Shown: piece by piece, positions 1 to 8,799 of the stretch
Layout of the letters: each line of letters starts with the position of its first letter
Position numbering within the stretch: position 1 is the stretch's first letter
Assembly: GCF_019931165.1 (NCBI RefSeq)
Contig: NZ_JAIOUP010000018.1
Location: forward strand, 1-44,137
Origin: Schnuerera sp. xch1
Lineage (GTDB): Bacteria > Bacillota > Clostridia > Tissierellales > Tepidimicrobiaceae
Direction: 5' to 3'
Length of the DNA: 44,137 nt
The notes under the pieces: generated by a model
Seen by the model: only the letters and a program-made list of their open reading frames with translations
What the model was told of the DNA's origin: nothing
Databases searched by the model: none
Made by a program: the position numbers and the translations under genes

Positions 1-49
1 GCCTCCCTATATAATTGTGAAGCATTGGATTAATTATACTTCATATCTA

Positions 50-114
50 TTGACATTTCAATAAAAAGCGATATAATTATGAAGTGTAAATGTATTTACA
101 CTTCATAATTATAT
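50..114 (+). promoter_or_regulatory. promoter with perfect 21-bp inverted-repeat operator
   Basis: A consensus promoter is visible: TTGACA at 50-55, 16 nt, then TATAAT at 72-77. Two perfectly complementary 21-nt arms (71-91 and 94-114, centred on GT at 92-93; core GAAGTGTAAAT/ATTTACACTTC) begin in the -10 box and end just before the AAGGAG Shine-Dalgarno of the 156-aa gene. A repressor dimer bound here would cover the -10 box and start site. A weaker copy of the half-sites lies at about 11-45 (TGAAG ... CTTCAT). GGGAGG read on the minus strand at 2-7 suggests that a divergent gene, perhaps the regulator, starts just left of the window. Confidence 0.75.
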
Positions 115-132
115 TATTAAGGAGATACTAAA

Positions 133-603
133 ATGATTATCACTGCCTATATCTTGTCTGTACTATGTGTCGGTTTATTTGCCGGCTTAATGATGACGCT
201 TGTGGTCATTATGCAAAAGCACTGGTCCAAACTGGAATGTAAAGAATATGTATTTTATTTCAAAGGTTTTTTGATGATTGCAAAAGGCAATCCGATCATA
301 AGCTTTCTAACATTTGCTTCCTTTCTTATCCCATTTACTTTAGGCGTGGTTTGTATAATGCTCAACAATACTCTTCCCGGGATTCTTTTCTTATCCGCTG
401 GATCTATATTTTTCTTAAGTTGTTTTCTCGTGACGATGAAGCTCAATTTTCCTATCTATAATAAAGTAATTGGATGGACTGGAACCGACGATGCAACAGA
501 TTGGAAAAATGTACGATATAAATTTTTCATACTAAATATAATCAGAATGTCCGGAGCTATTTTGAGTTTTGCTCTCCTATCGATAATCGGTATTATTTTA
601 TGA
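133..603 (+). CDS. DUF1772 / anthrone-oxygenase-like small membrane protein
   Basis: A 156-aa protein with four predicted membrane segments (about residues 5-27, 50-72, 76-98 and 135-155). The N-terminal GLFAGLMMTLVVIM, the central KGNPIISFL and the C-terminal DWKNVRYKFFILNIIR fit the DUF1772 pattern: a short amphipathic segment after TM1, 'NP' before TM2, and a W/N/R-rich stretch before TM4. Family members are poorly characterised membrane proteins, often beside TetR- or MarR-type regulators. The ATG follows AAGGAG by 8 nt. The perfect palindrome covering its promoter implies tight repression, so the gene is probably inducible. The family call rests on pattern only. Confidence 0.5.
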   Translation: MIITAYILSVLCVGLFAGLMMTLVVIMQKHWSKLECKEYVFYFKGFLMIAKGNPIISFLTFASFLIPFTLGVVCIMLNNTLPGILFLSAGSIFFLSCFLVTMKLNFPIYNKVIGWTGTDDATDWKNVRYKFFILNIIRMSGAILSFALLSIIGIIL

Positions 604-905
604 ATAATTGTACTTATTTTAAAGTCATATGAATCAGGGTGCCAGCACAAGTAAAATTTTTTGATGTCATTAAAACAGTCTCACCTTTTAGAATACTGAT
701 TTTGGTATTAGTTTTTTTACACGACATAATCGTGCATAAATATATTCTACAGGAAAAATCCTCAGATGACTCTCAATTTCAGGAATCATGGCTCCCGAAA
801 TCCGGATGGGAGGCTCTCTCATTCCGGAACCGTGGCTCATTTTACCCCAGAATATTCAGTTGGCGGAACTTAACACGCTTTAACATTTGTGATGATTGCA
901 AACTA
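604..905. other. gene-free stretch with degenerate IS21-like terminal repeats
   Basis: There is no convincing ORF. At about 786-862 a motif recurs three times at roughly 22-nt spacing: TGGCTCCCGAAATCCGGATG, AGGCTCTCTCATTCCGGAA, and TGGCTCATTTTACCCCAGAA. Multiple GGCTC...CCGGAA units are typical of IS21-family termini. A related array in the opposite orientation lies at about 1487-1545, so the VOC gene sits between two insertion-sequence end relics with no transposase left. Confidence 0.4.
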
Positions 906-1355
906 TTATTGATCCCAGCTCTGTAATTCAAGAATGTTTCCCTCAATGTCTGTGGCATACACAAAGGTTGCTTTGCGACCATCCCCATATTCTGCATGGA
1001 CCAGTTCGCCAACTATTCCGCCACCTTTCGCAAGAACCTTTTCAAGAGTTTCAGCAACGTTATCCACTTCAAAAGCAAGGTGCCCAATGCCATATGTGTT
1101 AATTCGATGAGTAAAATCACCTTCCATTTGATCATAGGAGAAGATTTCAATTGTCGGGTGATTAGTATCATATCCAGGCATAACCAAGTGTTCGCCAACA
1201 ATATGGGCATTGAGAATCCCGGTCATCTTATCAAGCCACGCACCGTGCAGGTCCCGTTTTTCACCAATGCTTCGGCATCCGAATACCTCCTTATAAAATT
1301 CAATCAGCTTTTCACAGTCTTTGGCAATAATATTTGTATGTACGTAACGAATCAC
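906..1355 (-). CDS. VOC-family (glyoxalase/bleomycin-resistance fold) protein
   Basis: A 149-aa single-unit VOC metalloenzyme with two beta-alpha-beta-beta-beta modules. The four expected metal ligands are visible: His6 (VHTNI), Glu70 (TIEIF), His92 (GHLAFEV) and Glu143 (ILELQS), the H-E-H-E pattern of Ni/Zn glyoxalase-like enzymes. Length fits lyase/epimerase-like VOC proteins. The substrate cannot be inferred. The ATG is preceded by GAAAGGAGG about 8 nt upstream. The gene stands alone between two degenerate IS21-like termini, so it may be a cargo gene left behind after loss of the transposase. Confidence 0.8.
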   Translation of the reverse strand: MIRYVHTNIIAKDCEKLIEFYKEVFGCRSIGEKRDLHGAWLDKMTGILNAHIVGEHLVMPGYDTNHPTIEIFSYDQMEGDFTHRINTYGIGHLAFEVDNVAETLEKVLAKGGGIVGELVHAEYGDGRKATFVYATDIEGNILELQSWDQ

Positions 1356-1486
1356 GTTGTTTCCTCCTTTCTACACTGTTTCTTCTGATATTTTTGCAGG
1401 CGAAAAATTTAAATCTAAACCATGGATATCCAGAATACATGTGTATGCTATACACCATTTCAGCATAATTGCGTAATATCATCAAT

Positions 1487-1545
1487 TTGACCCGGGGATG
1501 TATTTCAATCTGACCCACCCGCGTATTCCAAATTGAGCCAAATAA
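1487..1545 (-). repeat. degenerate IS21-like terminal repeats (right relic)
   Basis: Read on the minus strand the segment contains TGGCTCAATTTGGAATACGC, then GGTGGGTCAGATTGAAATAC and CGGGTCAAATTG: three spaced GG(C/G)TCA-type units of the kind found at IS21-family ends. They point toward the related units at 786-862. No transposase or helper ATPase gene remains. Confidence 0.4.
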
Positions 1546-1553
1546 TAACTGTC

Positions 1554-2513
1554 TTATTTATATTTCGACAAAAAGCTTTTCATCCTGTCGCAGTATTCCG
1601 GATTATAATCTGTCCATATCTCACAATGTAGGCTGTCATCAACAGTCCAGATTTCTTTATTCTCTCCCTGGATAGCATCATATATATCATTTCCCATAAA
1701 ACAAGGTGTCAGTGAGTCCAGTTTACTATTGATAATCAGAACAGGGGTTTTCACATTTTTCATTGCATTGGCTACATCGGCATCCTGATAGTTAAAGTCT
1801 AGTTTCAGCTTGTTTATGATGTTCCCGCACCATTTCATATAGGATACCGGAATACCAACATCCATGTTCCTCATTTCCTGCTCTACCATCCATTCCATAC
1901 TACTCACCGGACAGTCCAGGATTAGAAAATCAACCTTTTCATCCACACCTTCATATCCTGATGCCAGCCCTGTGGTTGCTCCGCCAAAAGAAGCACCCCA
2001 TATTCCTATTTTTTGTCCCGGGGCCTGCTCCTCCACATAATTCACCCAATCGATAAGATCATATTTCTCCCAATATCCGAAGGTTGTATACCTGGCAGTA
2101 TTTTCATTTGAACTTCGCTGATCATAAGTGATAACATTATACCCTTCTTTCAGAAAAAATTCTGCCAGCGGATAATTTGAATACCGATTACCCCCTAAGC
2201 CATGAACCAATACAACTGTCTGATAATCTTTACTATTTTGTGATTCTATCGCATAGATATAATCCGCAGGTATTATATGGTCATCAAAAGAGGAGGCAAT
2301 TTGCAGCTCTTCCACCTTGTAAGCACTGCAAAAGCTTTCGTAATTCATATTATTTTCTATCCAAAAAACATCTGAGACCTCTTTTGTTTCTTTGTTAGTT
2401 ACAAGCTGAGTGGAACCCACAAATACCTGTAAACCTATAAAGGCAGATGCTCCCATAAATAAAACTACCAATACTACAAAAATTGTCATTATTACTTTTA
2501 GCCATTTTCTCAT
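1554..2513 (-). CDS. membrane-anchored alpha/beta hydrolase
   Basis: A 319-aa serine hydrolase of the alpha/beta fold. One N-terminal membrane segment or uncleaved signal (about 6-28) places the catalytic domain outside the cell. HGLGG (104-108) forms the oxyanion-hole region, GASFGG (173-178) carries nucleophile Ser175, and Asp266 (KLDSL) and His296 (LHCEIW) complete the triad. This matches secreted S9-like/BEM46-like hydrolases of Firmicutes. I chose the ATG at 2513 because AAGGTG lies 7 nt upstream; an in-frame start 14 codons earlier has no such site. An XRE-type regulator with membrane segments lies 60 bp upstream on the same strand, so the pair may form an operon. Confidence 0.8.
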   Translation of the reverse strand: MRKWLKVIMTIFVVLVVLFMGASAFIGLQVFVGSTQLVTNKETKEVSDVFWIENNMNYESFCSAYKVEELQIASSFDDHIIPADYIYAIESQNSKDYQTVVLVHGLGGNRYSNYPLAEFFLKEGYNVITYDQRSSNENTARYTTFGYWEKYDLIDWVNYVEEQAPGQKIGIWGASFGGATTGLASGYEGVDEKVDFLILDCPVSSMEWMVEQEMRNMDVGIPVSYMKWCGNIINKLKLDFNYQDADVANAMKNVKTPVLIINSKLDSLTPCFMGNDIYDAIQGENKEIWTVDDSLHCEIWTDYNPEYCDRMKSFLSKYK

Positions 2514-2573
2514 GGTTTCACCTTCTTTTCTTATTTTTTTCTTTTTACAGTTCAATATTACGGGCCTTTAGGG

Positions 2574-3185
2574 TTAACAGCGAAAATTATGGCAATTTCT
2601 GCGTTTCTTTATAACAAAAACCGATATTGCCATTATAACAATATATACTGCTGCTAAAACAAAGCCGGAAGTTATATCTGTTGGATACGGAGCAGCACCT
2701 CGCTTAAATATAAATGAAATTATCAGGGAAATTGGCATAAACAACGCAATTATTATATTAAGCAAATTAATAATATAAGATGCCTTTGATTGAGAGATGA
2801 GTTTACCTGTAAAGTAGGCTGCGGCACCAACTACCTGAATTATCATTGATCCCCAGATACCTTCTGCCGATTGTTCCGCATACCAGCTGCTAAAAGCACA
2901 TAACAGCCCGATAATTAAAAATGCAGTTGATGCAATATACAATATTTGACTGGTAATAAAGTTTTTGTTCTCCAATTGCTGCGGAGCTTCCATCCCCTTT
3001 AGAATATAATCCGTTGTAACATCAAAGTATTCACTCATAATAATAATTTTATCTATATCGGGTGTACTTTGTTCGCTTTCCCATTTGGATACCGCCTGGC
3101 GTGAAACGCCTATCCTATCGGCAAGTTCCTCTTGCGAAATACCCTTTATTTTTCTTAAGCCCTGTATTCTGTCTGATATATTCAT
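2574..3185 (-). CDS. XRE-family regulator with C-terminal membrane domain
   Basis: A 203-aa protein. Residues 1-66 form a Cro/CI-type helix-turn-helix (GISQEELADRIGVSRQAVSK at about 16-35, then the conserved WE..Q..P...). The remainder contains four hydrophobic segments (about 84-100, 112-128, 135-160, 172-195), so the regulator is membrane-bound. This arrangement is common in clostridial regulators that sit next to a membrane or secreted target gene; here that would be the hydrolase downstream. The ATG at 3185 follows an AGAGG site. The inducer is unknown. Confidence 0.85.
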   Translation of the reverse strand: MNISDRIQGLRKIKGISQEELADRIGVSRQAVSKWESEQSTPDIDKIIIMSEYFDVTTDYILKGMEAPQQLENKNFITSQILYIASTAFLIIGLLCAFSSWYAEQSAEGIWGSMIIQVVGAAAYFTGKLISQSKASYIINLLNIIIALFMPISLIISFIFKRGAAPYPTDITSGFVLAAVYIVIMAISVFVIKKRRNCHNFRC

Positions 3186-3637
3186 AGCGAAACCTCTTTT
3201 CTTTTTGATAATTTCATAATAACATTTTGCTGGTTACATAGCTACAATGTACGCTTGGCTTCTTGTCAACCGGCAGTTGCAGGTCTTATTTTACAGTCGA
3301 TATTTAGTTTTTTCAGTTATCTGTCATAAGGGAAGCCGCTGAGGATATCCCAATATTCGGCAGGCCGGGCGCTGAATATACTGTTTCATTTCTTTGAGAG
3401 AGCATTAGAAGTTTGCACGGACATAAAAAACAAGGCTTTTCTGACACCCGCTTCCCCTGTATAAAGAAAGCCCAAACTGAAAACCCCTTATTTCGTTACC
3501 CTTCCACTGCCTTAACCCTGAACCCGTGACATCAAGACAACTGTCTTCACACGTCTTGAGTGGGCAAAAAAGATGCCTCTTGAAGATTGTGGGGCCTTGG
3601 CGGCAGGGTTCTATAGCTTATACAAAGATTTATTAGG
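3186..3637. other. gene-free stretch
   Basis: No supported gene. The first 60 bases are the regulator's upstream region. At 3534-3561 CAAGAC and GTCTTG half-sites form an imperfect hairpin. Otherwise I see no repeat, RNA gene or coding pattern, and base composition is less AT-biased than in neighbouring spacers. Confidence 0.4.
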
Positions 3638-4150
3638 TTAAAACTGGTTTATTTTATAAGATTTTACTGCTTTCAAAAAGTTTATAGGTGCTTCTGCAAA
3701 TTGTAGCTTTTCAAAATCTTCTTGCGGCATACGTGCTTTTAGAATGGGTAAACATTCCTCCAAATCATTTTTTCTATATCCGATTATTTGGTATGACAAA
3801 AAAGCAAATCCAAAATCGGAATACAATTTTATTGTCCGAAAGCTTGAAGGTTGTGTATGGAGAAAAACCGGATAGTCATTCTCTTTGATACTGCTCATAA
3901 CAATGGAAAGTAATGCTCTATCAATGCCTAATTCTTCATAGTTTTCCGGACTTTAAACCAATGTATTCTAGTGATTTTTTCATATGTCTTCTACGCAAAG
4001 CACATCCCTATAGGAGTATCATTTTTATAGCAAACAAATAAACACTTCTGAAAAAATAAATCCTCTTTACTTCCGTAAACATCATTAAAGTATTTTGTCA
4101 TAAACCCATTATATTCTTTGGCAGATTTCACATCATCAAATGGCATCTGT
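3638..4150 (-). pseudogene. decayed GNAT acetyltransferase
   Basis: The C-terminal 86 codons (from 3898) are intact and show the end of a GNAT fold (YPVFLHTQPSSFRTIKLYSDFG). Upstream on the minus strand the same protein continues in broken form. A segment reading MPFDDVKSAKEYNGFMTKYF, then LFFQKCLFVCYKNDTPIGMC, ends at an in-frame TAG (after CFA). A further piece is interrupted by a 1-nt shift near 3950, before NYEELGIDRALLS rejoins the intact part. At least one nonsense codon and one frameshift make the full gene non-functional; a short product from the ATG at 3898 would lack the acetyl-CoA binding core. Confidence 0.75.
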
Positions 4151-4334
4151 TTTATTTACCATGCAATCCCTCCGTTCAAATTTCTGTTTGTCGGATTGTT
4201 TATAAATAATCCTAACATCGTAAAAGAATTACGTGTCTTTATTTTGAATACAGATTATGCTTACTTTGTACGCTATATCTTTCCCATATATCTTAAAGTG
4301 TAGGCATAGGCAATAAATCGAGGGGTCTCATTCG

Positions 4335-4965
4335 CTATATCTTCTTCACTAACCCCCCCTGCCATATAGATAAAACATCAGCTACCTCTTTAGGCGTATT
4401 TGAAATACGCATATATTCACTCGTCATTTCCAATTCAACGATTGCTTCCCGCCGACCATCTATCGCAAGAGGCAGTTTATAGGCTTTCATAATCAATCCT
4501 AGTTTTTCAGTCGGATAGTTTCTTGCTTGCTCAAAGGAGGTATCATTTTGCGCATATTCAAGGAGCTGCTTTTTTGTAGGATTTTCTCCAAGGAATTCTG
4601 GTAAAATCAATACTTCTCTAAACCTGTTCATAATAACATTTGCTTTTAGCATCTCTAATTTTCTTTCTGAAAGCTGATATGGAACGGCATTATAGTCATT
4701 TATAAGATGATTTTCTAATTCATAAATGGAACGATAGTTTGCCTCAATTTTTGTCTTTGCATATTTAAGAAATGTTTGACGGTCAAAGTTATCTGATATT
4801 TTTTTGCCTGCAATAAAAACACCAGTCGGACCGTCAGCCCCGCCAATAATACCAATAGCGCTTGCGCCATTTTCGTTTTTAAAAGATTCCTTTAATAATG
4901 TTCATTTTAACCACCCTTAACAAGAAGACTCGAATTAGCTCAACTTCGCATTTAGGACATTTCAT
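4335..4965 (-). pseudogene. frameshifted small protein with GGADGPT motif and zinc-ribbon-like start
   Basis: The reading frame 4335-4901 is open and encodes NGASAIGIIGGADGPTGVF followed by about 150 residues of helical, charged sequence. IIGGADGPT is the signature of the sodium-translocating decarboxylase beta subunit, but the rest does not resemble that membrane protein, and small soluble proteins with this motif exist in Firmicutes. No start codon precedes the motif in its own frame. An ATG at 4965 with a strong GGGGGAGG site starts MKCPKCEVEL (one CxxC) and runs into the motif only if a +1 shift occurs at ATCTTTTAAAAAC near 4880. The gene is therefore either mutated or recoded; mutation is simpler. 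Function unknown. Confidence 0.55.
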
Positions 4966-5154
4966 GTTTAGGCCTCCCCCATAATATAATTTATCTTCTC
5001 TGTATATATAAGTAATCTACAATACGGATCATTCTACTGTTCAGCACCAGGGATCCTCTGCTTCAGGATATAAGAAAGATACGAATTAATTTAACTCTTT
5101 ATTACGCTTTTATAAGTTAAATAAGTTTGAATTTTCAAACCCCTTTATTGATTG

Positions 5155-6171
5155 CTACTGGAACCAACTCTCCTCTTTACTTGTGGAAAACAAATCAAGT
5201 ACTGGGAATACAATTATACCGTCAGAATCAAACCGCAAAACGAAGATACTGTCGTTATATCCCCTGATAATATCGTCACTTTTAAACGAACCCTCATATA
5301 TCGATTTAACTTTCCCTTGCTCGTCAATAGTTACTAATGTCTCCTGTGGTGTATTTCCATCCGCCAGAAATTCATATATTCTTGCAAAATATCCGCCACT
5401 TTGTGTTACTCCATATATCCTCAAACCAGCAATAAAATTGTTTGTCGTATGGACTTCAAATTTGTTCTTTTCTATACCATTTTTATAAATCGTTACAGAG
5501 ATGCCATCAGTTAATCCTCCGTCCTCATTTCTAATTAATTCATTCTTGTATGATAGTCCGTTCCCTAGCGGTATTCCCACCTGAGGTCCCGTGGTGGAAA
5601 TAGCATTGTCCTCCGAAACATCTAATTCATAAGTGTAAGTGAGATAATCATCTGGTGATATAGCTTCAATAATAAGTATGTTTTCCTCTGAAGCCGAAAT
5701 GCTTTTTATTAGCCCTGGTTCGGTAATGATAGACTTTTCTCCAAAAGAGGCTGTATTTAATATTCCATTTTTATCTGCTTTGGTAATCAGACAATTATGC
5801 CCATCAACAAAATAGAAATTTCCCTGATTATCACAAGTCAACATATACGCTGTGAGCCCCTTCTCGTCAAAACCAAAATCGTAACTTTCTAACAGTTCAC
5901 CCATTGGAGAACACTCATATACTTTACCGGATAGTTCAAGCAGTAGCAAATTTTCATCTTCCATTATTGCAAAATCTCTGATTGTCTTTTGACCATCATG
6001 TTGAGATATTCCAAAATCAAGTTCAGGATGTTCTGTCTTCAATAAACTAAGCGACTCAAAGGAAACCTTGGATGGTTCATTGGGATTAGTATCCTGAGTT
6101 TGGTTACAGCCACTAAATAATAGTAATAATATTATTGACAGTGATATAAGCATTCTTTTTTCAAAATTCAT
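5155..6171 (-). CDS. lipoprotein, probable beta-propeller
   Basis: A 338-aa exported lipoprotein: signal sequence with hydrophobic core (about 8-20) and lipobox LFSGC, so the mature chain starts at Cys22 and is tethered to the outer membrane leaf. The body shows repeats of the type 'DFAIMEDENLLLLELSGKVY', 'LTCDNQGNFYFVDGHNCLI', 'SASEENILIIEA', as in NHL/6-bladed propeller lipoproteins of clostridia. No enzyme motif is visible. The start is uncertain: GAGAAGGAG abuts the first ATG and is about 18 nt from a second ATG (codon 7). It is transcribed alone; nothing nearby indicates a ligand. Confidence 0.6.
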   Translation of the reverse strand: MNFEKRMLISLSIILLLLFSGCNQTQDTNPNEPSKVSFESLSLLKTEHPELDFGISQHDGQKTIRDFAIMEDENLLLLELSGKVYECSPMGELLESYDFGFDEKGLTAYMLTCDNQGNFYFVDGHNCLITKADKNGILNTASFGEKSIITEPGLIKSISASEENILIIEAISPDDYLTYTYELDVSEDNAISTTGPQVGIPLGNGLSYKNELIRNEDGGLTDGISVTIYKNGIEKNKFEVHTTNNFIAGLRIYGVTQSGGYFARIYEFLADGNTPQETLVTIDEQGKVKSIYEGSFKSDDIIRGYNDSIFVLRFDSDGIIVFPVLDLFSTSKEESWFQ

Positions 6172-6596
6172 CTCCTTCTCGTAATAACTAATTCACTCTC
6201 CAACATAGCAACATAGTATGTGACGGGGATTATTTTAATAATATTAACAACTCTGCGTCGTAATCTTCTACTGTTTCGACGTAATATAAGGATATCATAA
6301 TATTTCATGTCACATAGAGTTTTTGGGTATTTTCTTTGAAAAATCCAAATGTCATCTATAAAAACCCCTAAAAAAGCGGGCCGAAAAATGCACTTCTTGA
6401 GCCCGTTTTTTGACCTTTTTTTGCTCCGAAACCACTATTTGTCATCAGAATTATACTCTCAACATGGGTTTTGATAGAATGATGATACTAATACGCAGAA
6501 ATATTTATTTTGAGTAAAGATATACCCCCTAATATAGGGGGTGTGTGATTTTATTGATTTATCTATTGTGCAATACAATATGCACTTTATAATTTT
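6172..6596. other. intergenic region with two hairpins
   Basis: No gene is supported. At 6370-6411 a bidirectional terminator-like hairpin is flanked by an A-run and a T-run (AAAAAGCGGGC ... GCCCGTTTTTT). At 6524-6542 a second hairpin (ACCCCCT-AATAT-AGGGGGT) lies downstream of the methyltransferase gene and may terminate it. The rest is AT-rich leader for the lipoprotein gene. Confidence 0.55.
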
Positions 6597-7343
6597 TTAT
6601 TTTTTCTTTGCGATATAAAATACATAACTGTAATAATCCTTAAAACGATTATACAAATCAGCCTCAACCTTACCTGCTTCAACGAATTCTTTAACCTCAT
6701 CAGCATAATTATACTTTTTAAGGAACGCTTCGGAGTTATCTATAAGCGGTTGATAATAATTATCGATCCAGCACTTATCATCCAGTGCAAAATGGGAAAC
6801 AATCTCATATCCGCATTTCTCAATTACTGCAAGCTTGTTTTCAATTGTATCAATCTCCTGATATGCATTCACCCAATACTGCTCGATTTCGTCCGGTCTT
6901 GTACCGGTCAGCCATGAAATTTCAGAAACAGCGATATATCCGTTATCTTTTAAATATTTTCTCCACAGGGACAGTCCTTTTTCAAAACCTATGTTGTAGA
7001 TAGCTCCCTCCGACCATATTACATCAAAAGAGTGTTCCTTAAAGGTTAAGCTTTCCATCAGCATTTCTTCAGCTACAATACGGTCAATAAGGTTATACTC
7101 TTTAGATTTTTTCATAAGCATTTCTAAAAACTGCGGAAACATATCGACCGCTGTGATTTGTGCAGCTGTGTTTTTTGCAAGGGTTATTGTCTGACCTCCT
7201 GATCCACAGCCAATATCCAATATTTTAGTTTCTTCATTCAAATAAGGAATATAGCTCAGTGCTTTTAATGTCGCTTCTTCGCTCCCCGGTCCCTGCCGTT
7301 CGTTACCCTTGTGGTACTCTAAAATTAATTCTAATAGATCCAT
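6597..7343 (-). CDS. class I SAM-dependent methyltransferase
   Basis: A 248-aa protein with a Rossmann-type methyltransferase core. Motif I ILDIGCGSGG (41-50) binds S-adenosylmethionine; the acidic residue after strand 2 is in ITAVDMF; motif IV region is FDVIWSEGAIYNIGF. The C-terminal part (HFALDDKCWIDNYYQPL) resembles small-molecule methyltransferases of the UbiE/COQ5-like group. Substrate not inferable. The ATG at 7343 follows AAAGGAG by 8 nt. It may be cotranscribed with the GrpB-like gene 46 bp upstream. Confidence 0.85.
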   Translation of the reverse strand: MDLLELILEYHKGNERQGPGSEEATLKALSYIPYLNEETKILDIGCGSGGQTITLAKNTAAQITAVDMFPQFLEMLMKKSKEYNLIDRIVAEEMLMESLTFKEHSFDVIWSEGAIYNIGFEKGLSLWRKYLKDNGYIAVSEISWLTGTRPDEIEQYWVNAYQEIDTIENKLAVIEKCGYEIVSHFALDDKCWIDNYYQPLIDNSEAFLKKYNYADEVKEFVEAGKVEADLYNRFKDYYSYVFYIAKKK

Positions 7344-7389
7344 TTTAATTCTCCTTTTAAAATATATGTTTCATATATGATACACTACT

Positions 7390-7926
7390 CTAACTTTCCC
7401 AAACGCTTTGCAAGGGCAAGCCTTTTTCCTTCCTTGCCGCATCGATTACCTTTTGAATAAATTCTGTCTTTTCCCGTGTATATGCCTCCATGGTACTGCC
7501 ATTTTCCATAGCGGCTCTCTCTTTTACTTCTCCATACTCATCAACCAATTTGGGATGCTCTCTTAAATAATCCCTCAACAAAAATTCATTGCGCAGATAA
7601 AATTCTTTGTTGTACGGTAAAATATGAAGATTATAGGTCCAAACTTCATTTGTATATTTTGCAAACAAATATCTGCCTATCATATCTGTTAGTGTGTAGC
7701 GATACTCTTTAGCGTTAAAAATATGCTGATAATAGGATAATTCCTCAAAAGGCGAAACGCCGATAAATATATCTATAACCGGTTTCGCCCGTTGATTGGG
7801 TATTGCCGTGCTTCCAATATGTTCAATGGCTACGGCATGAGAACCGAGAAAATGAAGTAAGTTTATTTTCTCTTCTTCAAAGTCCTTTGTCCAATTTGGA
7901 TTATAATCCACAATCTCAATTTTCAT
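7390..7926 (-). CDS. GrpB / UPF0157 family protein
   Basis: A 178-aa protein of the GrpB (UPF0157) family, which has a nucleotidyltransferase-like fold. Visible hallmarks are IEIVDYNPNW at the N-terminus, IEHIGSTAIPN (about 34-44) and KPVIDIFIGV, then a conserved C-terminal YTREKTEFI. Members are often annotated as dephospho-CoA kinase-associated proteins; activity is not established. I prefer the ATG at 7926 because MKIEIVDYNP is the family's usual start and a GGAAAGG site lies upstream; an ATG eight codons earlier is possible. It lies between the methyltransferase and the ABC permease genes on the same strand. Confidence 0.85.
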   Translation of the reverse strand: MKIEIVDYNPNWTKDFEEEKINLLHFLGSHAVAIEHIGSTAIPNQRAKPVIDIFIGVSPFEELSYYQHIFNAKEYRYTLTDMIGRYLFAKYTNEVWTYNLHILPYNKEFYLRNEFLLRDYLREHPKLVDEYGEVKERAAMENGSTMEAYTREKTEFIQKVIDAARKEKGLPLQSVWES

Positions 7927-7972
7927 GATAGATGCATCCTTTCCTTCCATTCTATCAAAAACTATTGTATAC

Positions 7973-8770
7973 CTATACGTCTTTCCTTACAAATTGAAAA
8001 GTACCGATTAATGAAGTTATACCTATCCACATAAATATTAAAAGAATACTTGCACCAATACCTAATATTTCGTATGATCCTTTCGATGCTATACCCGATA
8101 AACTATGCAAGGATGCCTGCGGTAACAGGGGTAATATTATTTTTTGAATACTTTGGGAGAACATTTTTACTAAAGCTGGAACAAACATAATACCTAATGA
8201 AAAAGTGATTGCCCCTCCACCACTTCTAAAAACAAATATTGCTGCTACAGTTAATAGACAGTAAAACACTGGCATAAAGAGAGTGCCTAATATAAACTGT
8301 CTAAAGAAAGGATCTGCTAAAGAAACCATTGGTCTTCCGTTGGCCAAAAGAATCAGCTGTCCGGCAAGAAAAGTTAAAGCCGTTACAATTAAGCTTATGA
8401 CTGTACCTAGCAAAAAGTAGGTGATTAATTTACTTAAAAATAATCTTTTTCGATTTGGAGTTACAGCCAATGTAACATGAATCAATTTTGTGGAAAACTC
8501 CTTAGCATTTGAAATAGCTGCAAATATAATTAACATGATTGCTGTTACGTCAACTCCTAGCATGCATGCAGAAATCACATCAATAGGTGGTATTTCACTA
8601 ATAGCCTTCCCTTGTGTTACGTTGGTTGTTAAAGCAAAAATCAACCCCAGCATTAAACTTGCTACAATTAGAGCTATCAAAAATATTTTTGAAGACTTAA
8701 GAAACGCAATTTTTTGGTACTCTGCTTTAATCAAATTTCTTAATGAACTTTTTCTATTATTAATTGTCAT
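7973..8770 (-). CDS. ABC-2 type permease of MerR-controlled exporter
   Basis: A 265-aa integral membrane protein with six predicted helices (about 30-48, 69-90, 113-135, 162-185, 193-208, 238-256) and the N-terminal cytoplasmic segment LIKAEYQKIAFLKSSKIFLI typical of ABC-2 permeases. It would form the channel of an exporter with the ATPase encoded 29 bp upstream, in the same operon as a MerR-type regulator. Such trios usually export antibiotics, peptides or other toxic compounds; the substrate is not visible from sequence. Confidence 0.85.
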   Translation of the reverse strand: MTINNRKSSLRNLIKAEYQKIAFLKSSKIFLIALIVASLMLGLIFALTTNVTQGKAISEIPPIDVISACMLGVDVTAIMLIIFAAISNAKEFSTKLIHVTLAVTPNRKRLFLSKLITYFLLGTVISLIVTALTFLAGQLILLANGRPMVSLADPFFRQFILGTLFMPVFYCLLTVAAIFVFRSGGGAITFSLGIMFVPALVKMFSQSIQKIILPLLPQASLHSLSGIASKGSYEILGIGASILLIFMWIGITSLIGTFQFVRKDV

Positions 8771-8799
8771 TATCTAACTTCCTTTCTCTCAATTGATTC

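Noticed and set aside
3534-3561. CAAGAC/GTCTTG hairpin as a terminator or attachment site
   Set aside because: The stem is short and imperfect, no T-run follows, and no gene end lies next to it.
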